A stretch of DNA of 64,000 nt from Streptomyces rhizosphaerihabitans (GTDB lineage Bacteria > Actinomycetota > Actinomycetes > Streptomycetales > Streptomycetaceae), in NCBI RefSeq assembly GCF_025399795.1, contig NZ_JAODTZ010000050.1, positions 1-64,000 of the forward strand. The letters run 5' to 3'. The translations under genes and the position numbers were made by a program. The notes beneath the pieces are model-generated. The model worked only from the letters and a program-made list of their open reading frames with translations. It was not told the DNA's origin and searched no databases. Every line of letters begins with the position of its first letter. Position 1 is the first letter of the stretch. Positions 27,301 through 35,186 of this stretch are shown here, piece after piece.

Positions 27301-27651
27301 ATGGAGATCCCTCAGGTCGTGACCGTCAGCGATGCGCGCGCGAGACTGTCGCGAATCCTGACTGACCTGTCAGAGTCCGGCGCGGATGCCGACCCGGTCC
27401 TGATCGGCGCCCACCGCAAGCCCCAGGGCGTCCTCCTGTCCGTCGATGCCTTCGAGGCGCTGAGCGGCCGAGCGGCACGGCGTGCGGCCGTCGCCTCGGC
27501 CACCGGCTCCATCGAGGCTGAGGGGCTCCATGCCTCCGATGCCTCCGATCGCGACACCGAGGCGTACGTGAAGGGCGATCTCGACGCGGACACTCTTGTC
27601 GCCCGCGCGATCGCCCGCCACCGACAGACTTCGGAGCGACGGGCAGGGTGA
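27301..27651 (+). CDS. Phd/YefM-type antitoxin with Fic-inhibitory motif
   Basis: A 116-residue antitoxin. Residues 5-60 look like a Phd/YefM DNA-binding fold (VVTVSDARARLSRILTDLSESG, then VLIGAHRKPQGVLLSVDAFEAL). The C-terminal part (62-108) resembles the VbhA/FicA inhibitor helix, with S70-IEA-E74-G75 matching (S/T)xxxE(G/N). That glutamate reaches into the Fic active site and blocks productive ATP binding in class I Fic systems. DNA binding and toxin inhibition are thus joined in one chain. The stop overlaps the toxin GTG by four bases. Confidence 0.87.
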   Translation: MEIPQVVTVSDARARLSRILTDLSESGADADPVLIGAHRKPQGVLLSVDAFEALSGRAARRAAVASATGSIEAEGLHASDASDRDTEAYVKGDLDADTLVARAIARHRQTSERRAG

Positions 27652-28220
27652 ACGATCCGTACGCCATGCCCAACGGCGTGCTGCGCAACAAGCTCGGTAT
27701 CACCGACCATCAGCTGCTCGCGGCAGCGGAGGCGGACATCACCCGGGCACGCCTCGCCATGCTCGCCGAACGCCCCCTACCAGGCGCGTACGACCTCGGC
27801 CATCTCCAAGCGTTCCATGCCGCGGTCTTCGGTGACATCTATCCGTGGGCAGGCGAGTTACGCACCGTGAACATCGCCAAGCGCACACCGTTCTGCCCGG
27901 CGAGAAACCTGGTGCCCTACGCCGGAGAGGTCTTCGGCCGTCTCGCCTCGTCCGGTCACCTACGGGATCTCCCCCGGCGAGAATTCGTCATCCGACTTGC
28001 CGCGCTGTACGGCGACTTGAACGTCCTCCACCCGTTCCGCGAAGGCAACGGCCGCACCCAGCGGGCGTTCCTGACCCAGCTCAGCACCGACGCGGGCTAC
28101 GACCTGAACTGGTCGACCCTGGACCCTCGGCGCAACGAGGACGCCTCGGTAAAGAGCTTCCTCGGCGACAACAGCCTGTCGGAGCGGCTACTGGACGAAC
28201 TCATCACCTTCACAGGGTGA
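27648..28220 (+). CDS. Fic/DOC family toxin
   Basis: A 190-residue Fic protein. The complete catalytic motif HPFREGNGRTQR (128-139) includes His128, the phosphate-binding GNGR loop and the final Arg. DIYPWAGELRTVNIAK (63-78) is the usual flap-side segment. It should transfer AMP, or another nucleotide moiety, to target proteins and arrest growth unless bound by the antitoxin. The GTG start overlaps the antitoxin stop (GTGA), the typical coupling of toxin-antitoxin pairs. The motif is that of AMPylating Fic rather than phosphorylating Doc. There is no internal inhibitory helix, which fits dependence on the separate antitoxin. Confidence 0.93.
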   Translation: MNDPYAMPNGVLRNKLGITDHQLLAAAEADITRARLAMLAERPLPGAYDLGHLQAFHAAVFGDIYPWAGELRTVNIAKRTPFCPARNLVPYAGEVFGRLASSGHLRDLPRREFVIRLAALYGDLNVLHPFREGNGRTQRAFLTQLSTDAGYDLNWSTLDPRRNEDASVKSFLGDNSLSERLLDELITFTG

Positions 28221-28441
28221 CGAAGCCGTCTCCCCGCCGGCAGGCGCGACGCCTGGTGTCAATCCCCTCGGACTGTGGAGATCTTCTGTCCTACCGGGAG
28301 CCCCGTTGCCATGTCCCGAGATCATCTGGCGCATCATCAGAACGGGGCGAATCTCCCCATGCACCCCAGGGCCCTACGCACCCAAAAACCACCACCAGTA
28401 CGGCGCCCACCAGCGCTAATGCACTAAATCACCGGCATTGC

Positions 28442-28467
28442 TCTGACCTGCGTTCCTTCTGGTCAGA
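28442..28467 (-). terminator. Weak hairpin downstream of rnpB
   Basis: TCTGACC (28442-28448) and GGTCAGA (28461-28467) form a 7-bp stem with a 12-nt loop about ten bases past the predicted rnpB 3' end. It has no T-run. It could help end the RNA or be an unrelated palindrome. Confidence 0.3.
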
Positions 28468-28477
28468 AACCCTGAGC

Positions 28478-28900
28478 GGCAGACGAGTCGGGCTGTACGC
28501 CGGGTTCTGTCGCCCGGCTGCCTCGCGGCGGCCGGGGAGACGGCCATCCATCTAGGGCCGGCGTTGCCGCCGGCCTCGTGCGGTCTACCCGCGGACTCGG
28601 GCGGGCAGCCCTCGAACGTCCGCGCAGAGCCGCCTTCTCTTCCGGGAAAGCGGCCCCTCTTGACCTTGCTCCGGGTGGGGTTTACCTAGCCGCCTGAGTC
28701 GCCTCAGGCGCTGGTGGTCTCTTACACCACCGTTTCACCCTTACCGGGAACCGGAGTTCTCGGCGGTTTACTTTCTGTGGCACTGTCCCGCGGGTCACCC
28801 CGGGTGGCCGTTAGCCACCACCCTGCCCTGTGGAGCCCGGACGTTCCTCGGGAAGGTCCACAAGAACCTCCACGCGGCCGTCCGCCCGGCTCGTCTGCCG
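28478..28900 (-). ncRNA. rnpB: RNase P RNA (M1-like, type A)
   Basis: Catalytic RNA that removes tRNA 5' leaders. On the minus strand the ends pair as helix P1: GGCAGACGAG near 28899-28890 with CTCGTCTGCC near 28487-28478. Conserved core blocks are readable: GAGGAACGTCCGGGCTCC near the 5' end, ACAGAAAGTAAACCGCC, GGTAAGGGTGAAACGGTGG, TAAGAGACCACCAGC and TAGATGGATGGCCG. The 3' end has GACAGAACCCGGCGTACAG, the classical CR-V region. Length is about 420 nt, as in other actinobacteria. The exact 5' and 3' ends are uncertain by several bases. The 5' part lies inside the end of the upstream transporter ORF. Confidence 0.95.
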
Positions 28901-29809
28901 TGTCGACCATGGTACCGGGCGGACCGGACGCCGAGGACCGGCAGTCGCCGTGGCCAGGACCGAGCCCGCCAGGATGAGGGCGAAGGCGGCGAGGATTCCG
29001 GAGGTCAGGCGTTCGTCCAGGAAGACGGCTCCCGCCGCGACCGCGACCGCCGGATTGACGTACGTGATCACCGTCGCCCGGGTCGGGCCCGCCTCCTTGA
29101 TCAGTTCCAGGAAGGCCACGAAGGCGACGGCCGTGCAGATGACGCCCAGGCCCGCGAGGGCGGCCAGGACCTGTCCGGAAGGTATCGCGTCCGGCCGGGT
29201 GGCCGCCGCCGCCGGGGCGTAGACCAGCGCCGCCAGGGCCAGGCAGGGGGCGGTGAGGTGGAGCGACGGCACGTCCTTGAGGTGGCGGGCCACGATGACC
29301 GGCGCGGTGGCGTAGCCGACGACCGTCAGCAGCACCTCGACGAGCGAGCGGGCGTCGCCGCCGGTCAGGTGCGGGGCCGTGAGGACCGCGACGCCGGTCA
29401 GGCCGAGCGCGAGGCCCGCGATCCGCCGCGCGCCGAGCCGTTCCGTGTCGCCGAAGAGGCGGGCAGCGGCCACGCCGATGATCGGCACCCCGGCGATCAG
29501 CAGGCCCGCGGTGGAGCTGGACAGATGGCGTTCGGCGTCCGTCAGGGTCCACCAGGGGACCATGATCTCGATGATCGCGAAGGCCAGCATCGGGCGCCAG
29601 TGGGCCCGTACGGTCCGTGTCAGGCCGCCCTGACGGATCGCGAAGGGGAGCAGCAGCGCGGCGCCGACCGCGCAGCGCGTGAACACCACCACCGACGGGG
29701 ACACCTCGTCCACCGCCACTTTGATCATCAGGTAGGGGATGCCCCAGACCACTCCCATCAGGGAGAACAGAAACCAGCCGCGTGCAGTCATGGCGGCAGT
29801 CTCGGTCAC
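28811..29809 (-). CDS. DMT superfamily (EamA) transporter
   Basis: A 332-residue inner-membrane transporter with ten predicted hydrophobic segments in two EamA repeats. WGIPYLMIKVAVDEVSPSVVV starts the first; the second has the usual LGVICTAVAFVAFLELIKEAGPTRATVITYVNPAVAV. Substrates of such exporters range from amino acids to metabolites and cannot be inferred. The start may be the GTG at 29809 or the ATG at 29791; neither has a strong ribosome site. It follows the AraC gene by 60 nt on the same strand, so it may be its target and co-transcribed. The last 85-90 nt, encoding a charged tail after the final membrane segment, overlap the 5' end of rnpB. Confidence 0.88.
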   Translation of the reverse strand: MTETAAMTARGWFLFSLMGVVWGIPYLMIKVAVDEVSPSVVVFTRCAVGAALLLPFAIRQGGLTRTVRAHWRPMLAFAIIEIMVPWWTLTDAERHLSSSTAGLLIAGVPIIGVAAARLFGDTERLGARRIAGLALGLTGVAVLTAPHLTGGDARSLVEVLLTVVGYATAPVIVARHLKDVPSLHLTAPCLALAALVYAPAAAATRPDAIPSGQVLAALAGLGVICTAVAFVAFLELIKEAGPTRATVITYVNPAVAVAAGAVFLDERLTSGILAAFALILAGSVLATATAGPRRPVRPVPWSTRQTSRADGRVEVLVDLPEERPGSTGQGGG

Positions 29810-29869
29810 CGCGCGGTGGGGCGTCTTGAACGCTGTTGCGCTCCGGCGCCGGTGACGTGACCGTCTGCC

Positions 29870-30814
29870 TTACGGCGACGGGAACACGCTCGCGCGGTAC
29901 GCCGCCGGTGTCACCCCCAGCACCCGGCGGAACCAGCGTGTCAGATGCGCCTGGTCCGCGAAGCCCACGATCCCGGCGACCTCGGCGGGCCGCAGTCCGG
30001 ACTCCAGGAGGCGGCGGGCCCGGTTCACCCGGTGCTGGGCCAGCCAGGCGTACGGCGGTATCCCCATCGTCGTACGGAAGGCGCGCAGGAGCTGGTAGCG
30101 GGACAGGCCGAGGTCCGTGGCGAGGGAGGCGAGGGAGGGCGGGTCCTGGAGTTCGTCGGCGAGGCGGTCCCGTACGGCGTCGGCTATGTGCGCGGCGCCC
30201 GGGATCTCGTCGCGGTCCGGGCGTGCCGTGGAGTGGCGCCGGGCCAGCGCGGCCAGCAGCCACGGGAAGCGGGACTCGGCCTCCAACGGGTCGGGGCAGG
30301 CGCTCAGTTCGGTGTGCGCGGCGCGTAGCGCGGCGGCGAGTCGGGGGTCGTCGAGGAGGGGTTCACGGAAGTGCGGGAGGCCGCCGACGGCGCCCTCGGA
30401 GAGCAGGGACGGCTCCGCGTACAGGGCCCGGTAGGCGTAGCCGTCGCAGGCGGCCGGACCGCCGGTGTGCATCTCGCCGGGGGCCAGCACGACGATGGAC
30501 CCCGGGCCGGTCCGGATGTGGCCACCCCGGTAGTCGATGATCTCCGAGCCGCCGACGCAGACGCCGATGGTGAACTCGTCGTGGGCGTGCGGGGCGTAGC
30601 GGTGCTGGTCGAAGCGGGCGGTCAGCAGATCCAGGGGCCGGCCGTCCCGACCGAGGAAGGCCCGGGTCCAACGGGCCTCTTCTTTCGCAAGGCCCTTCGC
30701 GGGGCCCGTTACGGATCCCGTTGCGGATTCCTTCACGGACGCGGTCGCTCCACGCAGTACGGGCACCGTCGGCCCCCGCCGTACGGTCCCGGTCGCCTCT
30801 CCCCGTCCGGCCAT
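29870..30814 (-). CDS. AraC family transcriptional regulator
   Basis: A 314-residue regulator with an N-terminal cupin-type ligand domain (HRYAPHAHDEFTIGVCVGGSEIIDYRG, GSIVVLAPGEMHTGG) and a C-terminal double helix-turn-helix (SLASLATDLGLSRYQLLRAFRTTMGIPPYAWL, then EVAGIVGFADQAHLTRWFRRVLGVTPAAYR). The start is the ATG at 30814, directly after GGGGGAGAGG; the longer open frame is unsupported. It lies 60 nt upstream of the EamA transporter on the same strand, a pairing common for amino-acid exporters with their sensor. The effector is unknown. Confidence 0.9.
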   Translation of the reverse strand: MAGRGEATGTVRRGPTVPVLRGATASVKESATGSVTGPAKGLAKEEARWTRAFLGRDGRPLDLLTARFDQHRYAPHAHDEFTIGVCVGGSEIIDYRGGHIRTGPGSIVVLAPGEMHTGGPAACDGYAYRALYAEPSLLSEGAVGGLPHFREPLLDDPRLAAALRAAHTELSACPDPLEAESRFPWLLAALARRHSTARPDRDEIPGAAHIADAVRDRLADELQDPPSLASLATDLGLSRYQLLRAFRTTMGIPPYAWLAQHRVNRARRLLESGLRPAEVAGIVGFADQAHLTRWFRRVLGVTPAAYRASVFPSP

Positions 30815-30909
30815 GGCCGCCTCTCCCCCTCGCCGCCGCGTTTGTGCGGTCGCTCCCAGGAGGTGAACACGCGCGTCCCCCGTTTCCATGCCTGCGTTCG
30901 TTCCCGGGA

Positions 30910-32343
30910 TCAAGCGGGTGCGAACTGCACCTTCGCCGTTCCGGGGTCCGCCTGGGTGAGCCGGACCCTCAGGCGTTCGCCCAGGGGCAGCTCCGTCGTG
31001 CCGCCCGCGATCCGGGCGAAGACCGCCGGGGACTCCAACTGCACGGTGCCGACCGTCGGTTCGTGCTCCTGTACGTCCACCACGCAGGCCTCGAAGAGGT
31101 CACCGACCCGGTCCTTGAGCAGCGCGGCCTCGACGATGTCGACGCACTCGCGCTCGACGGTGCCCGCGCGCCTGCTGCCCTGCGCCATCTCCTTGGGCAG
31201 GGCGTCGAGGGCCGCGAGGACCCACTCGGGAGACGGCCGACCGGCGGCGGCCGCGAGGCAGATCTCCGAGGTGTAGCGGTCGACGAGCCGGCGCAGCGGG
31301 GCCGTGCAATGGGCGTAGGGCGCGGCGACGGCGGCGTGCGCGGTGACCTCGGGGAGCGCCCCGTCCCGGAAGACGGTGTACCCGGCGCCGCGCAGCAGCG
31401 TCGTGCATTCCTGGAGGAAGGCGGCGTGGTGCGGCCGGTGCGGGTCGAGGGAGCGGATGAGCTGCGCGTACGAGACGTGGTGCGGCCAGTCGATGCGCAG
31501 GGCCCGCGCGGTACGGCGCAGCCGTCCGACCGCCCCGTCCGGCGCGGCGGGCAGCGTCCGCAGCACTCCCGTGCCGTGCGCGAGCATCAGGTCGGCCGCC
31601 GCCATCCCGGTGAGCAGGGAGATCTGCGCGTTCCAGCCGTCGGCGGGCAGCGGGGCCCGGTAGACGAGTTCGTACGTCCCGTCCTTCTCGACGATCTCCT
31701 GTTCGGGCACGTTGAGCGAGATACCGCCGCGCTCGACCTCCAGGGCCTCGCGCAGTCTGCCGATGACCTTGAGCAGGGCGAGCGGTTCCTCCGCCGTGCC
31801 CGCGTCGATCTGCCCCTGTACCCCCGTGTAGTCCAGCTTGGCGCGACTGCGGACCAGGGCGCGGCGGACGCCGGTCGTCTCCGTACGGCCGTCCGGGTCG
31901 AGGTCGATCGTCCACAGGACGGCCGGGCAGGTCTGGTCCGGGAGGAGGCTCGCGGTGCCCTCCGAGAGCTGGGGCGGGTGGACGGGGACCTTGCCGTCAG
32001 GGAAGTAGAGGGTCACCACGCGCCGGTGCGCCTCGGCGTCCAGGGCTCCGCCGGGCGCCACGAAGGCGGCGACGTCGGCGATGGCGTACTGGACGCGGTA
32101 ACCGCCCTTTTCGCGGCGTGACAGGTGCATCGCCTGGTCGAGGTCGTCGGACGTGGGCGGGTCGATGGTGAAGAGGGGGATGTCCGTCGCGTCGTCCGAG
32201 GGCAGGCGGGGTGGCCGCCCGGCCTCCGCGAGGACCTCGGCCGGGAAGCTCTCGGGCACACCGAGTTCGGTCCGCAACGCGCCGAGGGCGGCTCGCAGCG
32301 GAGCCTCCGGTGCTCCGGTGACGCGGACGTGACGGCGAGGCAT
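30910..32343 (-). CDS. RNB-domain ribonuclease (RNase II/R-like)
   Basis: A 477-residue protein dominated by an RNB catalytic domain. FTIDPPTSDDLDQAMHLSR (about 58-76) provides the clustered aspartates that bind two Mg ions, with GGYRVQYAIADVAAF and VVTLYFPDGKVPVHPPQLSEG following. FAPYAHCTAPLRRLVDRY-type sequence near residue 350 marks the end of the catalytic channel. Cold-shock and S1 RNA-binding domains of full RNase II/R are not evident; the short C-terminal beta region may replace S1. It should degrade RNA 3' to 5'. I chose the ATG at 32343 because the family starts with MPRRH; there is no good Shine-Dalgarno. It is divergent from yaaA, with 128 nt between starts. Confidence 0.9.
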   Translation of the reverse strand: MPRRHVRVTGAPEAPLRAALGALRTELGVPESFPAEVLAEAGRPPRLPSDDATDIPLFTIDPPTSDDLDQAMHLSRREKGGYRVQYAIADVAAFVAPGGALDAEAHRRVVTLYFPDGKVPVHPPQLSEGTASLLPDQTCPAVLWTIDLDPDGRTETTGVRRALVRSRAKLDYTGVQGQIDAGTAEEPLALLKVIGRLREALEVERGGISLNVPEQEIVEKDGTYELVYRAPLPADGWNAQISLLTGMAAADLMLAHGTGVLRTLPAAPDGAVGRLRRTARALRIDWPHHVSYAQLIRSLDPHRPHHAAFLQECTTLLRGAGYTVFRDGALPEVTAHAAVAAPYAHCTAPLRRLVDRYTSEICLAAAAGRPSPEWVLAALDALPKEMAQGSRRAGTVERECVDIVEAALLKDRVGDLFEACVVDVQEHEPTVGTVQLESPAVFARIAGGTTELPLGERLRVRLTQADPGTAKVQFAPA

Positions 32344-32471
32344 GGGTCGAGCGTAGGCCGGGGCCGACCGTTGAGCACGCCGAGCCGAGCAGCGGAACCG
32401 GGCGGCGAAAGCGGCTCGGTCGTACCCCGTAGGCTGGCGCCCGGCCATATCCACCGTGAGGAGAACCAACC

Positions 32472-33272
32472 GTGCTCGTGCTGCTGCCGCCCTCCGAAGG
32501 CAAGGCGCCCTCCGGCCGGGGAACCGCGCTCAAGCCGGAGTCGCTGTCCCTGCCGGGTCTCACGGAGGCGCGCCTGGCGGTCCTCGACGAGCTGGTCGAG
32601 CTGTGCGTGGCCGACGAGGAGAAGGCACGTGAGGTCCTCGGACTGAGCGAGGGCCTGCGCGGCGAGATCGCGAAGAACACGGAACTGCGGACCGCCGGTA
32701 CCCGCCCGGCCGGGGAGATCTACACGGGGGTCCTGTACGACGCCCTGGACCTGGCCTCGCTGGACACCCCGGCCAAGCGGCGCGCGGGCCGTTCGCTGCT
32801 TGTCTTCTCCGGGCTGTGGGGCGCGGTACGGGTGACCGACCGGATCCCCTCGTACCGCTGCTCCATGGGCGTGAAGCTGCCGGGCCTCGGGGCGCTGGGC
32901 GCGCACTGGCGTACGCCGATGGCCGCCGCGCTCCCCGAGGCCGCGGGCGACGGGCTCGTGCTGGACCTGCGGTCCTCGGCGTACACGGCGGCGTGGAAGC
33001 CCAAGGGCGAGGTCGCGGAACGGACGGCGACCGTACGGGTGCTGCACGCGCAGATGGTGAACGGGGTCGAGAAGCGTTCCGTCGTCAGCCACTTCAACAA
33101 GGCGACGAAGGGCAAGATCGTCCGCAGCCTGCTCACCGCGAGTGCGACGCCGAAGAACCCGGCGGAGCTGGTGGAGGCGCTGCGGGACCTCCGGTACACG
33201 GTGGAGGCGGAAGCCCCCGGCAAGGCGGGCAGGCCGTGGGCGCTCGACGTGGTGGTGAAGGAGATCCACTGA
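32472..33272 (+). CDS. yaaA: YaaA family peroxide-stress protein
   Basis: A 266-residue member of the YaaA (DUF328) family, which in E. coli lowers free iron and limits hydroxyl-radical damage to DNA and protein during peroxide stress. Recognisable family stretches are LVLLPPSEGKAPSG at the start, YTGVLYDALDL, LLVFSGLWGAVRVTDRIPSYRCSM and the C-terminal VVSHFNKATKGKIVRSLL. The GTG at 32472 has GAGGAG about nine bases upstream. The fold binds DNA in E. coli YaaA; whether this one does is unknown. It is followed by a 34-bp palindrome and then eda. Confidence 0.92.
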   Translation: MLVLLPPSEGKAPSGRGTALKPESLSLPGLTEARLAVLDELVELCVADEEKAREVLGLSEGLRGEIAKNTELRTAGTRPAGEIYTGVLYDALDLASLDTPAKRRAGRSLLVFSGLWGAVRVTDRIPSYRCSMGVKLPGLGALGAHWRTPMAAALPEAAGDGLVLDLRSSAYTAAWKPKGEVAERTATVRVLHAQMVNGVEKRSVVSHFNKATKGKIVRSLLTASATPKNPAELVEALRDLRYTVEAEAPGKAGRPWALDVVVKEIH

Positions 33273-33286
33273 GCCACCCGTGACGT

Positions 33287-33320
33287 TGCAACATGCGCAA
33301 CGACCTTTGCGCATGTTGCA
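33287..33320. promoter_or_regulatory. Perfect 14-bp inverted repeat upstream of eda
   Basis: TGCAACATGCGCAA (33287-33300) and TTGCGCATGTTGCA (33307-33320) are exact reverse complements around the spacer CGACCT. The dyad is 22 nt before the eda ATG and 14 nt after the yaaA stop. It is less G/C-rich than expected for a terminator and lacks a T-run, so I read it as an operator, probably for a dimeric sugar-acid or central-carbon regulator. Confidence 0.6.
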
Positions 33321-33341
33321 TACCCCGGGCAGGATGTGGGC

Positions 33342-33986
33342 ATGGCTTCGTCATCGCCCTCGTCTCCGCATGCCTCCGTCCTGGATCTCGCGCCCGTCGT
33401 CCCCGTCCTCGTGATCGCGGACGCCGCTGACGCGGTGCCGCTGGCGCGGGCGCTGGTCGCCGGCGGACTGCCCGCGATCGAGGTGACACTGCGGACCCCG
33501 GCGGCGCTCGGCGCGATCCGGGCCATCGCGGCCGAGGTGCCGGACGCGGTGGTGGGCGCGGGCACGGTCCTGACGCCGGAGCACGTGGCCGAGTCGGTGG
33601 CGGCGGGCGCCCGCTTCCTGGTCAGCCCCGGCTGGACGGACGTACTGCTCGACGCGATGAAGGCGTCCGGAGTGCCGTTCCTGCCGGGGGTGTCCACCAC
33701 CTCGGAGGTGGTGGCGCTGCTGGAGCGCGGGATACGCGAGATGAAGTTCTTCCCCGCGCAGGCCGCGGGCGGCACGGCCTACCTGAAATCACTGGCGGGG
33801 CCCCTCCCGCAGGCGCGGTTCTGCCCGACGGGAGGCATCGGCCCCGAGTGTGCGCCGGACTACCTCGCACTTCCCAACGTAGGCTGTGTAGGCGGCAGTT
33901 GGATGCTTCCGGCCGACGCGATCGCCGCACGGGACTGGCGCCGGGTGGAGGACCTGGCACGGGAAGCGTCGGCACTGCGACGTTAG
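33342..33986 (+). CDS. eda: KDPG/KHG aldolase
   Basis: Cleaves 2-keto-3-deoxy-6-phosphogluconate to pyruvate and glyceraldehyde-3-phosphate (Entner-Doudoroff) and/or 4-hydroxy-2-oxoglutarate to pyruvate and glyoxylate. The 214-residue protein has the catalytic Glu47 in IEVTLRT and the Schiff-base Lys135 in REMKFFPAQAAGG. FLVSPGWTD and FCPTGGIGPECAPDYLALPNVGCVGGSW form the phosphate-binding end of the barrel. The ATG at 33342 has CAGGA seven bases upstream; an in-frame GTG six bases earlier is too close to it. No edd gene is adjacent. The perfect dyad just upstream suggests specific repression. Confidence 0.95.
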   Translation: MASSSPSSPHASVLDLAPVVPVLVIADAADAVPLARALVAGGLPAIEVTLRTPAALGAIRAIAAEVPDAVVGAGTVLTPEHVAESVAAGARFLVSPGWTDVLLDAMKASGVPFLPGVSTTSEVVALLERGIREMKFFPAQAAGGTAYLKSLAGPLPQARFCPTGGIGPECAPDYLALPNVGCVGGSWMLPADAIAARDWRRVEDLAREASALRR

Positions 33987-34039
33987 CCGCAGCCCACTCC
34001 CACACCCGCTCTCACTCCCACACCCGCTCCCGCTCCCGC

Positions 34040-35056
34040 TCAGTTCACGCGGATGACCACCTTGCCGAAGGCCGCGCCGCTCTCGTAGTACCGGAAGGCC
34101 TCCCGCACCTCGTCGAAACCGAGGACACGGTCCACGACCGGGCGCGTCCCGTGCAGCTCCAGCGCCCTGTTCATGGACTCGAAGTGCGCGCGGCTGCCCA
34201 CGAAGACCCGGCGGATCGTGGCCAGACTCGCCGCGTAGGCCGCGTTGGAGATCTCGATACCGTTCCTGCGAGGGTTGCCGGTGATCAGGAGCACGACCTG
34301 GCCGTAGAGCGCGGCGGCGCGCATCGACTGCTCGATGGTGTCGGGCCCGTTCGTCTCGACGACGAGGTCTGCGCCGCGACCGCCGGTCAACTCCCTTACG
34401 GCGAGGCCCCATTCCGGGTTCTCGGCGTAGTTGACGACGTGATCGGCTCCGAGGGCCTTGAGGCGGTCCGCCTTGACCTCGCTCGATGTCGTCGCGATGA
34501 CCTCGGCGCCCAGCATCTTGGCGAACTGCACGACGAACAGGGACAGCGCGCCGGCGCCGAGGGTGAGCACGGTCTGGCCGGGGGTCAGCGGCTCGCCGCC
34601 CGTCAGGGACTGCCAGGCGGTCACCCCGACGCAGGGCAGACAGGCCGCCTCCTCCCAGGTCAGATGGCCCGGAACGCGCACCGCGGCCTCCTGGCCCAGG
34701 CAGGCGTACTCGGTCAGCATGCCGTCGAGGGTGGCGCCTGGCTGGTCGAACCGGTCGGGGGTGATCCGGCCGTCCAGCCAGTTCGGGAAGTACGTGCCAG
34801 CCACCCGGTCGCCCACCGCGAACCGGGTCACCTCCGCCCCCACCGCCACGACCTCCCCCGCTCCGTCGCTCAGCGGGATCACGTCCGGCACGGCCTTCAG
34901 CGGGTAGGTCCCCTGCAGAATCAGCAGGTCACGCTTGTTGAGGGAGACCGCACGGACCCGGACGAGGATCTCGCGGGGTCCCGGTTCGGGCCGGGCCGAC
35001 TCGCGCGGGACGATCCCGTCGACGGTGCCGGGCGTTTCGAGGTGGTAGGCGCGCAT
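34040..35056 (-). CDS. Zinc-independent MDR oxidoreductase (quinone-reductase-like)
   Basis: A 338-residue medium-chain dehydrogenase/reductase. The catalytic GroES-like domain (about 1-130; DGAGEVVAVGAEVTRFAVGDRVAGTYFPNW) is followed by a Rossmann domain with LTLGAGALSLFVVQFAKMLGAEVIATTSS (about 170-200), the NAD(P)H-binding turn. The zinc-ligand Cys and structural-zinc Cys cluster of alcohol dehydrogenases are missing, so a quinone- or enone-reductase activity is more likely. The start is the ATG at 35056 after GGGAGCGG. It is divergent from the MmyB-type regulator, 130 nt between starts, a very common regulator-target layout. Confidence 0.9.
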   Translation of the reverse strand: MRAYHLETPGTVDGIVPRESARPEPGPREILVRVRAVSLNKRDLLILQGTYPLKAVPDVIPLSDGAGEVVAVGAEVTRFAVGDRVAGTYFPNWLDGRITPDRFDQPGATLDGMLTEYACLGQEAAVRVPGHLTWEEAACLPCVGVTAWQSLTGGEPLTPGQTVLTLGAGALSLFVVQFAKMLGAEVIATTSSEVKADRLKALGADHVVNYAENPEWGLAVRELTGGRGADLVVETNGPDTIEQSMRAAALYGQVVLLITGNPRRNGIEISNAAYAASLATIRRVFVGSRAHFESMNRALELHGTRPVVDRVLGFDEVREAFRYYESGAAFGKVVIRVN

Positions 35057-35186
35057 GTCCGCTCCCTGAGTGGGCTCCCGAGTGGATGCGCCCATGCTGT
35101 TCGCAGCGGGAGCTCCGCTCAATTCCCGGCAAGGTATGACGAGTGCTCGCGTGCCGCTGTCGTACCCGTGACGTACAACTGATCGC

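Noticed and set aside
28221..28477. Possible phage attachment site between fic and rnpB
   Set aside because: No integrase and no matching direct repeat on the other side of the island could be identified by eye.
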